DNA of 64,000 nucleotides from Temnothorax longispinosus (GCF_030848805.1 NC_092365.1:10919760-10983759); one strand, 5' to 3'. Numbered from the stretch's first letter, positions 33,123 through 45,649 are shown. The notes: generated by a model not told the origin, from the sequence alone. Numbers and translations are program-made.

Positions 33123-33546
33123 ACAAGTAAACCTAGGCAAGTGTTACTCGCCGATTTTAATGAAACTTTACATATTTGTAGTACTTTGAAAAATATTTGA
33201 CACGTATTTTTTTTTATCGGCAAAGGTCCACTCTGAAGGGTGAAAACACCCCTTTAAACGTAAGGGGTTCATTTAACATATTAGGTGAAATAAGTTGGAA
33301 ATAAACGTGTTAGGGGGTTTTTGGGGTCGCTGAAACTAAATCTTATGTCAAAAGTATGAAATTCAAAATGGCCGACCCAATATGGCGTCCAGATACATCA
33401 AAATTCCACGTTTAAAGGGGTGTTTTCACCCTTCAGAGTGGACCTTTGCCGATAAAAAAAAATACGTGTCAAATATTTTTCAAAGTACTACAAATATGTA
33501 AAGTTTCATTAAAATCGGCGAGTAACACTTGCCTAGGTTTACTTGT
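33123..33546. repeat. Inverted repeat with about 139-bp arms around an ATGGCC-rich centre
   Basis: The arms 33123-33261 and 33408-33546 are near-perfect reverse complements (CAAAGGTCCACTCTGAAGGG and its mirror). The centre carries GGGGTTTTTGGGGTCGCTG and ATTCAAAATGGCC.ACCCAATATGG, closely related to the array at 63310-64000. The matching ORFs MPIKKNTCQIFF on both strands are by-products of the symmetry. Confidence 0.92.
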
Positions 33547-34131
33547 CAGTATATGTCAGTTGTTAGTAAATGTCAAAAGAAATATATGGAAAAAAAAATA
33601 TATGGAAATGGAAAGTAATCTAAAGAAAATGGATATTGAGGAAGGAAAATAAGGGTAAAAAAATTAAAAAAATTAAATTATAAAAATCTATATATATCTA
33701 TAAAAAGGAAAGAGAATCGGGATTCACTAACAGATTGACGCGATAACCCTCACAGTCTCAGGTACGCTAACGATATAGGTAACGATCATCCCTTATTCTC
33801 ATCGCAAGGTGGCGTTTTTTGCCGCATTTTATCGTGAGTTCATTTTATTTCAATTATCATAATATTGAATTAAATAAGTTCTCACTAAATACATTTACAC
33901 ATATTTTTTTATACTGAATTTTTTCATTTTTTTCCGAAAATTGGGGACAATTGTCGACGAGATCATCAAGAGTGATAGTTCAATTTGTCATCGTTTAAAT
34001 CATCGTTCTTACTACATACATTTACACATATTTTTTGGCTGCATTTCATCGTAGTTGATTTTATTTCAATTATCATAATATCAAATACTGAATTTTTTAA
34101 TTTTTCTCAGATGCGAATATCGTTGATAATT

Positions 34132-34727
34132 ATGCCTCCCAAACGTCAATCGATTGGTCGTTCTACATCTCAGGCACGAAAGAAAAAAGCATTACGAGTT
34201 TCAGAAACAGACGAGCAACGGGAGGCAAGATTAGAAGCTCTTCGAGTACAAAATGCTCAAGCCCGTTCGAATGAAACAGGAGAGCAACGAGAATCAAGAC
34301 TGGAAGCTCTTCGACTACGAAATGCTGAAGCCCGTTCGAATGAAGCAGGAGAGCAACGAGAATCAAGACTGGAAGCTTTTCGACTACGAAATGCTGAAGC
34401 CCGCTCGAATGAAACAGGAAAGCAACGAGAATCAAGACTGGCAACCAATCGAGAACGCAATGTTCGATTCAGAGGGACATTGCATGCTGATTTGAATCTT
34501 GCTGCGTTTAATTACGATGCTGATTATGATTATAGTCTCCATCGAAGTATCTTTTTTGGAAAAATGGATAAGTTATGCGAATTTTGCCGTGCATTGAAAA
34601 AGAATGAAAATCCAGGAATGTGCTGCGCAGGTGAAAAAGTGAAATTGCCAGAATTGCATTTACCACCCGACCCATTATCAACATTGGTATCAGGTGACAC
34701 AAACGAGTCAAAACATTTCTTGGCAAA
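34132..34727 (+). pseudogene. Helitron RepHel, N-terminal part, before the CMC insertion
   Basis: From MPPKRQSIGRSTSQARKKKA the frame has four tandem 23-residue repeats (NETGEQRESRLEALRLRNAEA type) and then the Helitron N-terminal zinc region: ADYDYSLHRSIFFGKMDKLCEFCRALK, written here in part, and NPGMCCAGEKVKL, PPDPLSTLVSG, ESKHFLAN. The frame stops being Helitron at 34727, where the CMC transposon begins. A start at 34111 (MRISLIIM) is possible; I prefer 34132, which matches the basic start seen in the family. It joins in frame to 45674 if the insertion and one AA duplication are removed. Confidence 0.85.
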
Positions 34728-34749
34728 CCCTTACGGAAAGAAACTACAG

Positions 34750-35050
34750 TCAGTAAATATTACACTTGTGTAGTTACTACAAGACCCCGTGTAGTTATCA
34801 CAGAAAGGAACACAATAATCTGTAGTTATTACACGCTATAATTACTTTAGTGCGTGAAATCCCTGTAATATGGAATACACGTCTAATCTTGAAGTGTGAA
34901 ATCCACTACACGTGTAATCCACTACACGTGTAATCCACTATATGTGTAATATACTACACGTGTGGTAAGTGACTTGTGTAGTAGACTACACATGTAATCT
35001 ACAAAATGTGTAATACACTACTACACGCGTGTATTAAACGTAATGCTACC
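34750..35050. repeat. Left subterminal repeat zone of the CMC element
   Basis: Motifs GTGTAGTTA, CACTACACGTGTAATC (several copies near 34910-34960) and ATGTGTAAT recur about every 15-25 bases. In EnSpm/CACTA elements such arrays are transposase-binding sites; that role is inferred here. A matching TGTAAT-rich zone lies at 45465-45650. Confidence 0.7.
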
Positions 35051-35596
35051 AGTAATCCATGAAATTTGAAATAGCGAGTCTTATCATATATATAGTATAC
35101 TTTTCCTTCAATGCGCAGCTGTATATAAATTATTTCTATAAATATTGTTTGAAATTTATTAGATTTAATGTATCACTTTTTAACCACATTTTATTATTTT
35201 TTAATTTCATATTTTATATAAGTAAATAAATATTAAAAAATATAAAGTGTTAGTGTGTATACATTGCAGGGTATTCGCCATTTTGACATCATAAAACAGT
35301 AAAATATTTCTAAAATTAAATAATATATACAGATATGCATGCATAGTGTAATTATTATTATACATCATTTTTACATGATCAAAAAATAATTACAATAATA
35401 TATATATTGGGCAATATAAATACGTAAGAATCTGACATATCTGCTTAATATATATTATTTTATTTACTACAAAATACATTAATTTACATTATAACTATAT
35501 AAACTGACTTAATAATAATATAATATTGTACATACATTCATCCAAAAAGTCTACGCATTGTTCACCCGTATCTCTTGCTCGCTATGTCTCTAAAAA
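35051..35596. other. AT-rich 3' flank of the transposase gene
   Basis: No gene seen. It contains TTTATTATTT and TTTATTTACT strings that on the minus strand could serve as polyadenylation signals. Confidence 0.4.
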
Positions 35597-38500
35597 TCAA
35601 TCGGTTTCAATTGTATTAACGACAGGCATGATAAATTGCTTATGCCCATTGGAATATGGTATAACAACGCATTTACTTTTAATCATATCCAATAGGCAAC
35701 CTCTAATGTTATCAGTTTTTTTTGTAATAAAACTAAAATTCATGGAAGATATCCGATTATTTCTGCATACTTCTTCCGGTAAAATACAATATTCTTTGCA
35801 TAATAATAAATTAGTTTCAGTTCCACCATTTGCTTTTGTCACAATACATAAATGTAATATATCCAATATCAATCCGTTCTCTGTTAATATTGTACTATTA
35901 TATCTTTTTAATAATCTAGGATAATTTGAAGTATGGTAAAGAATATTTCTAAAAATAAATCGATCAAAAGTGAAAGCCGTGCTTTCGACAGGTTCCCCTA
36001 TTAATTCTTCTACAACAAGTTTTTGTATGGCAGTTAACACTATTTCTTTTTTTATTCCAAATGCTTTTAAAGAATTTTCATATTCTGTGCATCTTTTAAT
36101 ATGACACACTTTCATTAACGAATCAAAAATAGCTTTGCCTCTCGAGCTACAATTTTCGCCAGTAAAAGTCGACCTGTTATTGTTAATAAACCTTAATCTA
36201 GAATAAACTTTAGATATTTGTTGCGCTATGCATTGTGAACCATTGAATAAAGTTTTTAATGTTCGATTGAAGCCTTCAAAATGAAAAGTTGACCAAGCCC
36301 AGAGAGCACCGTAATTTTTCACTGATTCAGGTATGTGCAATAACAAATGAATATTGTAATTCATGAAATCATCTCCATACAATTCTTCTATTTGCAATAC
36401 AAATGTTCGTAATGCTTGTTCAGCAGCGATAAATTTGTTATCAGAAATGTGTGTTTGTAGAAAAATATTTATACTAAATACAAAAAGTAGCCAATGTTTA
36501 ATGAATTTCTGTGGCATTAATCCAGTTAAACAAGGCAACGAATAGTACAGTAAAACATTTTTCCACTCTGATGCCTTAAACAATTTTCTTTGAACTATCG
36601 ATCGTGGTATTCGTGTTATTTCTGATGGAGGTAGTATACTTGTCAATTTATTATCAAAAACTTGTTGATACTTCCCTAAATACCACTCTTTATCATGATT
36701 GCTGGAATCAAACCACGCCATAACAAATTGTTTAATCACGCCTTCCGCAACACTGTGCATATAATCTGGCGGGCAAGACTTAATTATGTTAAAAAGCGGT
36801 ATAAGTTGTGTCATCGAAGGACCCTTGACTCCTTTTACTGAATGATTTTTCGAGATACTTTTTTTAACATGTTTGTTGTGTTGATGTTTTTGACGCAAAG
36901 CATAAAGATCTCCACAATAAACGCGTTTGAAACCCCCGCTTCTTGTCTTAACTACCTTTCCTTTATTATAGCAATACGAACATCCGTATTTGCCGTTGAA
37001 CTGTTTCATGTTTTGTATCATCGACCTCGCTATTGAATCAACAGGAGCTACAAGTGTATGAACCTTAATACATATTACTTCCTTATGCATGAATGTTGTT
37101 GTAATAAAACCATTATTATGTAAGTCATTAAGTTCATCAATGAATGGCTGAAGAAAAATATTCATATTTGGTTTTACAGCGTCAAACCATATGCCAGCTA
37201 AGAGAATGTGTTGCCTTCGCAAACGATAAGGCAATTCGTTTATTGTAACTAAAATCGGCCAAATGGATGACATGGAAGACTTAAATAATTGTACCCCATC
37301 TGAATTCCACTGGAGGGTAATGTCATTATCTCCAATAATATTTTTACTTCTTAAATTACGGTAAACATTTCCATTAATGATGTCACTTTCCATTTCTTTA
37401 GTTTTTCGGAATTGTGCAAAATCTTCGGATTTTACTAATTCTATTAATTGCTCTTTGAGTGGAATATGTATAAAATACTTGTTTTTTTTATCGAGATACT
37501 TTTTTTTGTAAATTGTTGTACAGACTTCACATTTCATTCGATTATCGATACATGAATTCAGTATCGTATAACATTCCGGACAGTAATAGTATTTACACGC
37601 TTTACTTTCTGGTAATGACTTTAATAATAAATATTTGGAGCCATGATGTGTACGAGGAAGATGACAATCAATTACTTGAACAAGAGATTCCAACGCAACA
37701 TCGGTCAGTTGATGACGAAGAGCCAAACTCACAAGCAGCATTTTGCTTTCTTCTTTTGAAAGATTGCATCCTTCGTACAGTACTTGGCGAAACTGTATAA
37801 CATAAAAAAATTTTACATTACTTACTACAATAAAAATACCAAAATTTATCTTTAAAAAAGCTATTTTCTCTTTGAAATAAGTTTTTATATTTTTTCCCAC
37901 GAAAATGTTTCACCAAGATATAAAACTAAACATTTCAATTAGGGGGAGATGAAAACTTTTTAACGGCACTGTACAAGACACTGTACAACGGCACATAACA
38001 TATAATCAAGACTTTATTTATACACAGATATCAGTAGATTCCGTGGTATAAACCATGTCCAATAGAAAACTATTCAAAACGATTCCACTAACACCATATA
38101 GAAAACAATAGATCTATAGTTTTCTGTATGGTTAATGAATGGTTTTGAGTAGTTTTTCATTGACTAGTTATTAGCGATTCTGTAAGGTGATATACGTATA
38201 TTACCTGCTCCATGTGTGGATCTTGATTATGATCTTCGGCATTATCAATAACATTATTGTGATCTTCATCAGCAATAGGGATTTCCTCATATTCTTCCAT
38301 GTCAGAGGCCAAATCAATTTCAAGTTATCTGTACATAATAAACTATCATCTCCTTCATCATGACTTAAGCACGATGAAATGTCATCTACTTCTCCATCGC
38401 TGCTTTGGAGACCCTCGGAACCAGAATCTTTCTCAGATGAAACTATAGGTATAATTGCGACTTCATTGCTACTTCCAGCTACATTTATCTCCTCTATTCG

Positions 38501-38862
38501 GCTCAACTTTGAACATTTTATGTTCTCAACCGAACCAAGATTTTCTTGACTCTGTGCAAACACCAAAAAAAATGAATTAATTGTACAGAAAAATACATAA
38601 ACTCTGGCGACAATTTTAACTAAAAGTATCCAAAGATTCACAGAAATTTCAGCAACAATTTTTGTTTGTATACAGACGTATTTATATATAAGAAATGTAC
38701 ATTAATTTACTTATAATTAATTAAATTAATTTACGGATATGACTTAAAAATACTTACATGATCATGTCTTTTTTTTCGAGAATGTGCCGTTGATGCTGGT
38801 ATTTCGGGGTTATGTTCTTCGTATATGTACTGTTTATACGGTCCTCTTTTATTAACACTCAT
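35597..38862 (-). pseudogene. CMC/EnSpm tnp2-like transposase, three exons, one frameshift
   Basis: Exon 1 38862-38758 starts MSVNKRGPYKQYIYEEHNPE and ends at GTAAGT. Exon 2 38551-38205 is acidic (EKDSGSEGLQSSDGEVDD, then after a one-base shift near 38326 MEEYEEIPIADEDHNN). Exon 3 37792-35597 is long and open: zinc ribbon YYCPECYTILN...KCEVC, then the tnp2 core LQWNSDGVQLFKSSMSSIWP, LLAGIWFDAVKPNMNIFLQP, GCSYCYNKGKV, PPDYMHSVAEGVIKQF, and a DUF4218-like part with NIHLLLHIPESVKNYGALW and STFHFEGFNRTLK. Introns are 38204-37793 and 38757-38552. The shift in exon 2 probably kills this copy unless an alternative donor skips it; it is called from codon quality, so sequencing error is possible. Confidence 0.82.
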
Positions 38863-39574
38863 CGTTAATCAACGCGTTTTTTGTGATTACGTTGCAATTT
38901 ACGATTTACATTCAGATCAATAAATAATGATAGTCAAAGGATTACTCAGTCTTTTTCAATATTATGTATGTATGTACATACTAGAGAGTTTCTAGAAGAG
39001 AGAAGCGCCAAAAAGTCACGTGACAACGTTCTCATCTGATTGGCTGGTATCACGTAGCTCACATAAACGAATCTTCTGATTAGCTGACATCAAGGCTAAG
39101 TCACGTGACCTGTTGGCGTCTCTCTCTCCTAGAGGTTTTCTAGTACGTATGTACATACACACGCAGTCATTACATATTCTCGTTATTTACGGTGTGATCT
39201 GCACGTCTACTGCGGAGCGCGGACTGCGTGGTCGGCAGAGTAGCTGGGAATCGTTTTGAGTTTGGAGAGAGGAAACTGCTTCTTATATATGCGCTCTCTT
39301 TCTCTCACTCTCACTCTCTCGCTCTCCTCTCTAGAGCCAGAAATGGCGGGAATCCCGGCCTGGCACCCCGGCATGCGGCAGTGTGTGATTGTGTAGCAGT
39401 GAAGCTGATGTGAGAACAATAATATTCTCGAAAGAACTTGCAAGAGTTATAAAAGTAGAGTAGAAAAAAGGTGAAAAAAGTGCTCTATTTTCGAGAGGAA
39501 TTCGCTGCTGTTTTATTGTCTCTCAAGTGTTATACTTGTTTACTTATTAACAGTATAATACTTTTATCGTAAAA
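38863..39574. promoter_or_regulatory. Bidirectional promoter between transposase and BEN gene, with symmetric hairpin
   Basis: The two genes start 712 bases apart and diverge. At 38966-39160 lies an imperfect palindrome whose arms carry GTATGTACATAC, CTAGAGAG/CTCTCCTAGAG, a CACGTG E-box (AAGTCACGTGAC at about 39014 and 39101) and CTGATTGGCTGG or CTGATTAGCTGAC (CCAAT-type). TATATATGCG at about 39283 could be a TATA box for the BEN gene. The palindrome is either a built-in two-way promoter or a small MITE that landed there. Confidence 0.6.
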
Positions 39575-42500
39575 ATGAAAGATAGCGAGTGCGTATTAAT
39601 AGAATTCATCAACGAGGATTATAAAGTCGCAGTAGGCTACTTGTCGTGGCTTCAAAATGAAACGTTACGAAATAAAGAAGCACTACAAAAAGTTATTGAT
39701 AAAAAAGAAGTTGCAATTAATTGGCCCGTAAATTGCGAAATTGCTCCTGCATCGAAGATGCACAGAAAAGTACGAAATTGCTCGTGGAAATCCCACGTTG
39801 TACATATTTTGTCGTTTGGGGGTAAGTTTTTATATGAACTAATAACATAATCTGTATAACCTATACATATAGAATACATTTTTATATATAGTACCCACAT
39901 ATAGCAACATCTGAGATTGTGTTGCTATGTGCATGGGTATGTCGCCTCACATTTTTATGGTTTAGCAATAATGTAATTACTTTTAGTTTACATATTTAAT
40001 TGCGTATATTAAATATATTTCTACAATTTTCTAATTATACTTTCTTATTATATTTCTCATTAAAATATAAATATAATATTATATTTCTTATTATATTTTT
40101 TAAAAGTAAGACATTTTCTTCTATTACACTCAAAAATATTTTCTCTTTTCTCTGAATGTAACATTTACATTGAAAACATTATATTTAATATTAAAGCGAC
40201 ACAATAGTACAATAAATACAGATATATATAATTGGAGTACGGACAAGAGCTTCACAAGCTCTTGCTCGTGTTCTTAGAAACATTTCTTATTTGTACTCTA
40301 TATACATCCTGCTGGAAGAAAAAAGTCGCTAAAAAGTCGCTGAAAATTTTCTCTAAAAATGTAATGCAATTGAAACCGTTTTTAGAGAATTTTTATAAAA
40401 ATATGTTTCAAAATTTCTGTAAATCTTTACAAAATCTCTGAAGTTGTTTAAAAAATTGTGATTAAAACAAAATTTTAATTTTGTAGAGAATTCAAGAGAT
40501 TCTCAGATATAAAATTTTTTTTGAAAAATTTTTGAAAACGCTTTTAATTTCAAGATATTTTCAAAGTTTAACAGCTTCTTTCTAGTAGGGTATGCACAAA
40601 CACAATATTTTCAAGTCAATAATTCCAAATTTTATTTTTAAATCATATTTATAATTTTTAGAATGGACCGAAATGTGTAAGCAGTGTGATGACGTATTAA
40701 AATTTGAAATTCCAAACCCATCAAAAAGTGATCGAAAAGTGCTAAAACGAAAAAGTTTAGAAAACCTGGAAACAATTTCTGAAGATGGAGACTCTATTGA
40801 ACATGGCTTAAAAAAAAGTCAAACGGTAAAACCTAAAAAATGTTTATGCTTATACAATTTGCACCAACGGTTTTCTTTAATTTTATTAATATTGTTAAAG
40901 TTTTTATAATTTCGTTGAATTTTACCGCTTCTTTGCTATTTTTGCTAAATTAATTTTACTCATTTTCAAGAAATTTTACTGAACATTATCAACAATTACA
41001 TTAATTATATATTTAATTATTACCTTATAGAAATTATTTTCCTTTTCTTAATTTCTCTAAAAATACAACGTTTTCGCTAATTTGAAGAAAATTTTGCTTA
41101 TTTTTCTGAAATCATAGTTTTAGTAATATATTAGAAAAATTTGCCAAGGAAATATCCAAGGTGATGTGTAAAAATAGCGATTCTCATCAATTAAAAATAA
41201 TCAATTTTAAAGTAAATCTTAATATTTCTTATGAATTTCAAATTGATTCAATTTAAATTGATATCAATCATGTTCAATATATTTTTTATTACAATAGATT
41301 GATAGAAATAATTAAATATGATTGATAGCGATTTATTTTAACAAAAGTTAATCGATTTAAAAAGCAACTATATATATTAAGATTTAGTTTAGAAGTATAT
41401 TTCCTATTGATTGAAATTACTCATTTCTATACCAAGGTCGTTAGTATAAGTTTTCATATGTTACATAATTTTAGGAAAAAAAGAAAACTTCAAAATTACG
41501 AGAAACTGCCAAAAAAACAGTAGAAAACAACATTGTGGGAGCACTGAATATTAAGAAAGATAAATTTCAAGATGTAAGTATAATAAGTGTTATTAATTCG
41601 AATTGAATACATTATCAGAGTTATTATTTTCATACAAACATATTATGTGGTTAGAAGGAAATTGCAAACACTTGGAAATAAATGAGTGACTGGCAACGAA
41701 CGGCAAACCTTTACTCCGTTTTCATTTTAGAGAAGATTTCAGTCGTTCTTTTTTTTTACGAAGGTTTGGTTCCGGGGAACGTTTATTGCTGTACCTGTCA
41801 TCACGTATACATATATATGTACTATAGCAGGTCTCTAAATGTGTAATAGAAAGATCAACTCTTTTATGATTAAATAATTACAAACATGCAGTTTTAATAA
41901 AGAATGAATCGCACATGTAACAAAATTTGTAATCTTGAAAATTACGTAATATGTGCCGTATATAACTCATTTTTCATAAGATTTTACTATTACATGTAAG
42001 ATTAATATAAGATTTTATTAATATGAGATTTTGATATTGTAAATATTATCTAATTTTCTAGATTAGAAATTTTGTTAATTGTGTTATTTTTGAATTTTTA
42101 TTAAATAACACTTATAATTATTTATTAATAAAAAAAGTTAATTTCTTTATTGAATAAGATATATGGAATAGGTGTAGTAGAAACGCAACAGAATGTATAC
42201 ATTAATATATAGTGTGAGAATTAATAAAGCCTCAACACTGATTGTGAACCGGAACCAAATCTCCATAAATGAGAAAAGATAGAGATAGTACAGAAGCTCT
42301 CTTCACAATTAAAATAGAAAAAACTTTCGTTGTTTGCACTCATTTATGTTTGCAATTTGGTCGTGGCCACACGGTATTTTATTTCACTTAATTGAATATG
42401 TGACATTTTATTGAAATTTAGGATAATACCCCGACAGAATCATCCGATGATTCAAGTATTGACGAACATGTATCAAAACACGATATGTCAAAAACAAATA

Positions 42501-44846
42501 TTTTGCACAAGCAGGAAGTGAAGAAATTAAAAGACGAGATTTTTCGACTTAAAAAAATTATAAAGTATTCGGAAGGTAAAAATACAATTTTACATATACA
42601 TAAATACAACGAAGTTTTTGAAAACATTTAAACATAACTGTCTACTACCACGTTTTTCTGTTTTATTTATTTCCGGAACTCTCTCTAATATTATAGCCTA
42701 TTATTGTTTTCGCGCATTGCTGTTCTCTGCGTTATTTATTTTTATTTTATGTATATATTTTATTTTACTGTATTTTTATCTATATAATATTACTTTTATT
42801 CTGTCTTTTTGTGTCTGCTCTTTATGTGCCGTTATATTTATACTGTCACTTATCATATGCCACATAAATTCTCTGTAAATGGGCATCTATTTACGTAGAA
42901 ATTCCTAAATAAATACATAAATAATAAATACTTTTTTCAGATATCCAACAAATAGACAAGTGCACTAAAAAAGTATTTTCTAAGTTGAAAGATATTGAAG
43001 AAAAATTGAAATATTTAGAAAAAGAAATCGATAAGAACACAAAGAATGTTATGGTAAGATAACTAATTTATAATCAATATCAATTAGTTTTCATATTAAT
43101 GTCAGAGGTTTTTATAAATATACACAAATATCTTGTATGTGATTACTAATTGTTAATTATAATTTAGTATCATTTTATATTATAGAGTTGGAGTACTATT
43201 GAATCAGTTCCTATATATAGTAATGATAAAATAAAAAATGAATCCGAAATAGTGGACACTGATCCATTGATGATTGATTCTAATTCGAAAAACAGTCCGA
43301 ATGATGAATGCCTGAATGCGGATAAGGTACGAAGTATACATTTTTTTATTAGTTGCATATGTATAAATAATTATTCAATTATTATGTATTGAAAATAGGA
43401 AAACAAAACTTAAAGACAATTCGTATATGTGGAACAAATTAAAACAACAAAGTATATAGTTTATTTAACATTCATATAACTATCATGAAATTTTGTTAAT
43501 TCTATAATCTGAGTAGATAACTGAAAGCGAGCGAGCTAGCTTAATTTTGAAATCTATTTTTGTAACATGTTGAAAAAGATATAAATAATATTCGATTCAT
43601 AAATATAAAATACTAGCCAAAAATATAAGTAAACAATTTTATTTTTTTGTAATTGCCTAATTTTAATATAGGAGTTTTTGGCTGCTATAAATTCTGATGG
43701 GATTACCAATACTGAATATACGACTGATGATATGATAAAAAATGCTAAAATCGAATTTCGACCTTCACATCCATCTTCTGAAAATGTAAGTTTTATATAA
43801 ATATGTCTATATTATATAGTGTACGTACGCACAAATGTCTATACTTAACTAAATTGCTATCATCAAGCTTTGGCTATGGAAAAACTGTGTCGGCCGACCT
43901 CTTTAAAAAATGACAGCGGTACGTGTGTATAGTGCGTATGTGATACTCGGTGGGTATGTGTGCGCATGTGTGTGTCGTGAGCGACCATTTCTTGAGGAAG
44001 TATACTGGCCGAACAATGGGCCAAACCAGGATATCCTGCCGACACATTTTTTTCACGAAGTTAGCGATCTAGTTAAGTATAGGCATCTGTGTGTACGTGA
44101 TTGTGCAACTTCGAATATTTTGACATTATAGAATTCTGTTATTATGTAAAATAAATTACATTTTTCAGGAAAACATTGCTTTTAATGAAAATGGTCTTCT
44201 TAAAGACAGTAATAAAGAAAATAAAGAAAATTCGACATTAGAAAAGGTGAATTAATTATTCATGATTGATGATGTAATGACTTTACATATATGCACTGCT
44301 GTAAGAAATGATTGTTATTCGAAAACATTTTTCAGGTGATATCTGGAGGGAGATATTTTGGACTCAAGCACATCACGAATACTCAACTGAGCAAGGTCAA
44401 TGACAGCAGCATATCGAAGCTAACATGTGACCTTCTCAGTTTAGTTTATGAAAAAACGGAATTAAGAAATTCTAGTTTGACTGGATCCATAGCCAATGCT
44501 AATAAATCCTCAAATCTGGATAAAAAATCGACTGAGAAATTAGACCCTGTTCGACTAAAAGCTGTAGAAAGTAAGAAATTTGTCAATTTAATATAATTTG
44601 TGAATATAAAATACATAATATATATTTAAAATCGAGCATAAATGTCTGAATTATGCTATTCAAAAGTATATATATGTATATAATAAAATTTGGTATATAG
44701 AAAGAGGATTTTTCATTCTATTGTCCTTTTTTTCAGATTTTATTTATGAGAAATTCGGCAAGACAGACGACAATACGAAATTATTCCGTAGTGCTGTCCG
44801 AAGCAAGTGCAACAATGCCAAAAAAAAAGTGCCGGTTAAAATATAA
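39575..44846 (+). CDS. BEN-domain protein, ten exons, intact frame (transposon cargo)
   Basis: Exons: 39575-39821, 40662-40825, 41475-41573, 42422-42575, 42941-43053, 43186-43326, 43672-43785, 44169-44246, 44336-44570 and 44737-44846. All introns are GT-AG, all phases agree, and the sum is 1,455 bases: 484 codons plus TAA. Start MKDSECVLIEFINEDYKV; exons 4-5 form a coiled coil (KKLKDEIFRLKKIIKY, then LKDIEEKLKYLEKEID); exons 6-8 are acidic linker; exons 9-10 hold the BEN domain (ISKLTCDLLSLVYEKTELRN, SLTGS, LDPVRLKAVE, NFIYEKFGKTDDNTKLF, AVRSKCNNAKKK). BEN domains bind DNA or recruit repressors. Length and layout resemble host BEN proteins. It diverges from the transposase gene and lies wholly between the CMC ends. 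It may help the element bind its own ends or may be captured; the role is unknown. Confidence 0.85.
41656..42362. repeat. Possible MITE in intron 3 of the BEN gene
   Basis: GAAATTGCAAACACTTGG and AAATGAGTG at the left are mirrored by CACTCATTTATGTTTGCAATTT at the right, given here as the two blocks CACTCATTTA and GTTTGCAATTT. The arms are short and imperfect; no clear duplication. Confidence 0.4.
43819..44100. repeat. MITE in intron 7 of the BEN gene
   Basis: Arms of about 30 bp: GTACGTACGCACAAATGTC then TATACTTAACTA at 43821, mirrored by TAGTTAAGTATAGGCATC then TGTGTGTACGTGA ending near 44101. About 280 bp; the GC-richer centre contrasts with the intron. No coding sequence. Confidence 0.65.
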
Positions 44847-45464
44847 GATCGGTTCGACTACTAATTATCAATTCAAGTCATAGTTAAACAAATTCTGAAG
44901 AATTATAAAAGCGATCAGTATTAATACAAATAAGATTTATTGTTTAAAAAACTAGATTTTAGAATTTGTTTTAAATAACTGTGCAATAAGAAATAAGTAA
45001 TTTTATTTTGATCAGTTTTTTTTTAAATAAGATGTTTTATTTCAAGCAGATGATAATAGTATATAAACAGTTTCTTTTATATAGATAAATTTGTTTATAC
45101 ATATAAAGTTACATCTTAAAATAAGTGTATTATTATATATAAAATAAACAAAATTCAATATATTACATTTGTTATTTATATGATATATATAATATAAAAT
45201 TATGGGAAAAATCACTTATTTAAAAATTGTAATAAAATTTGTACATTCAATTTATTTAAAATTAATCAATTGGATCGATTATATATTCAAACATTTTTAT
45301 AAAACAGGATAAATTAACTGTAATATATACGTATATATATATATAGGAAAATAATATGTAGTGTATAATTATAATACATTTAAGAAAAATATATATAAAT
45401 ATATATTTTTCTATGTATTATATGTATTATAATTATACACTACAGATTATTTTCCTATAATTCC
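44847..45464. other. AT-rich 3' flank of the BEN gene
   Basis: Contains AAATAAACAAAATTC near 45140 as a possible polyadenylation region and a hairpin at 45358-45446 (TAGTGTATAATTATAATACA and its mirror). No further gene. Confidence 0.5.
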
Positions 45465-45649
45465 ACAGTGATATTACAGGCTATTATTATCCTATAATAT
45501 CGGCATGATATTACAGGCTATTTTCCTGTAATATTTTCCTGTAATCCGAGCGTATAGTACGAAAATATTACAGTATATTACAATACTTCAGTTTGTAATT
45601 TCGTGTAATACTTTTATGTAGTTTCTGTAATATAATTTTTTGTAATCCG
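45465..45649. repeat. Right subterminal repeat zone of the CMC element
   Basis: TGTAAT, CTGTAATATT and GATATTACAGGCTATT recur many times up to the inverted end, matching the TGTAAT-rich left zone in inverse orientation. Confidence 0.65.

Larger units (their letters stand above)
32541..34131. other. Helitron 5' region with inverted repeats, no gene
   Basis: This region holds a 39-bp perfect hairpin (32972-33071), a longer inverted repeat (33123-33546) and a second TCTATATATATCTATAAA string near 33690 that resembles another Helitron 5' end. 33547-34110 is AT-rich with GATCATCAAGAG and similar strings but no supported ORF. Confidence 0.6.

Noticed and set aside
33023..33652. Two ORFs with the same start MPIKKNTCQIFFKV on opposite strands
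   Set aside because: They arise from the inverted repeat 33123-33546 and have no domain.
39575..44846. BEN gene as an ordinary host gene interrupted by mobile DNA
   Set aside because: It lies wholly between the matched CMC ends, which are themselves inserted in a Helitron coding frame, so the gene moved in with the transposon. Its ultimate origin from a host gene remains open.
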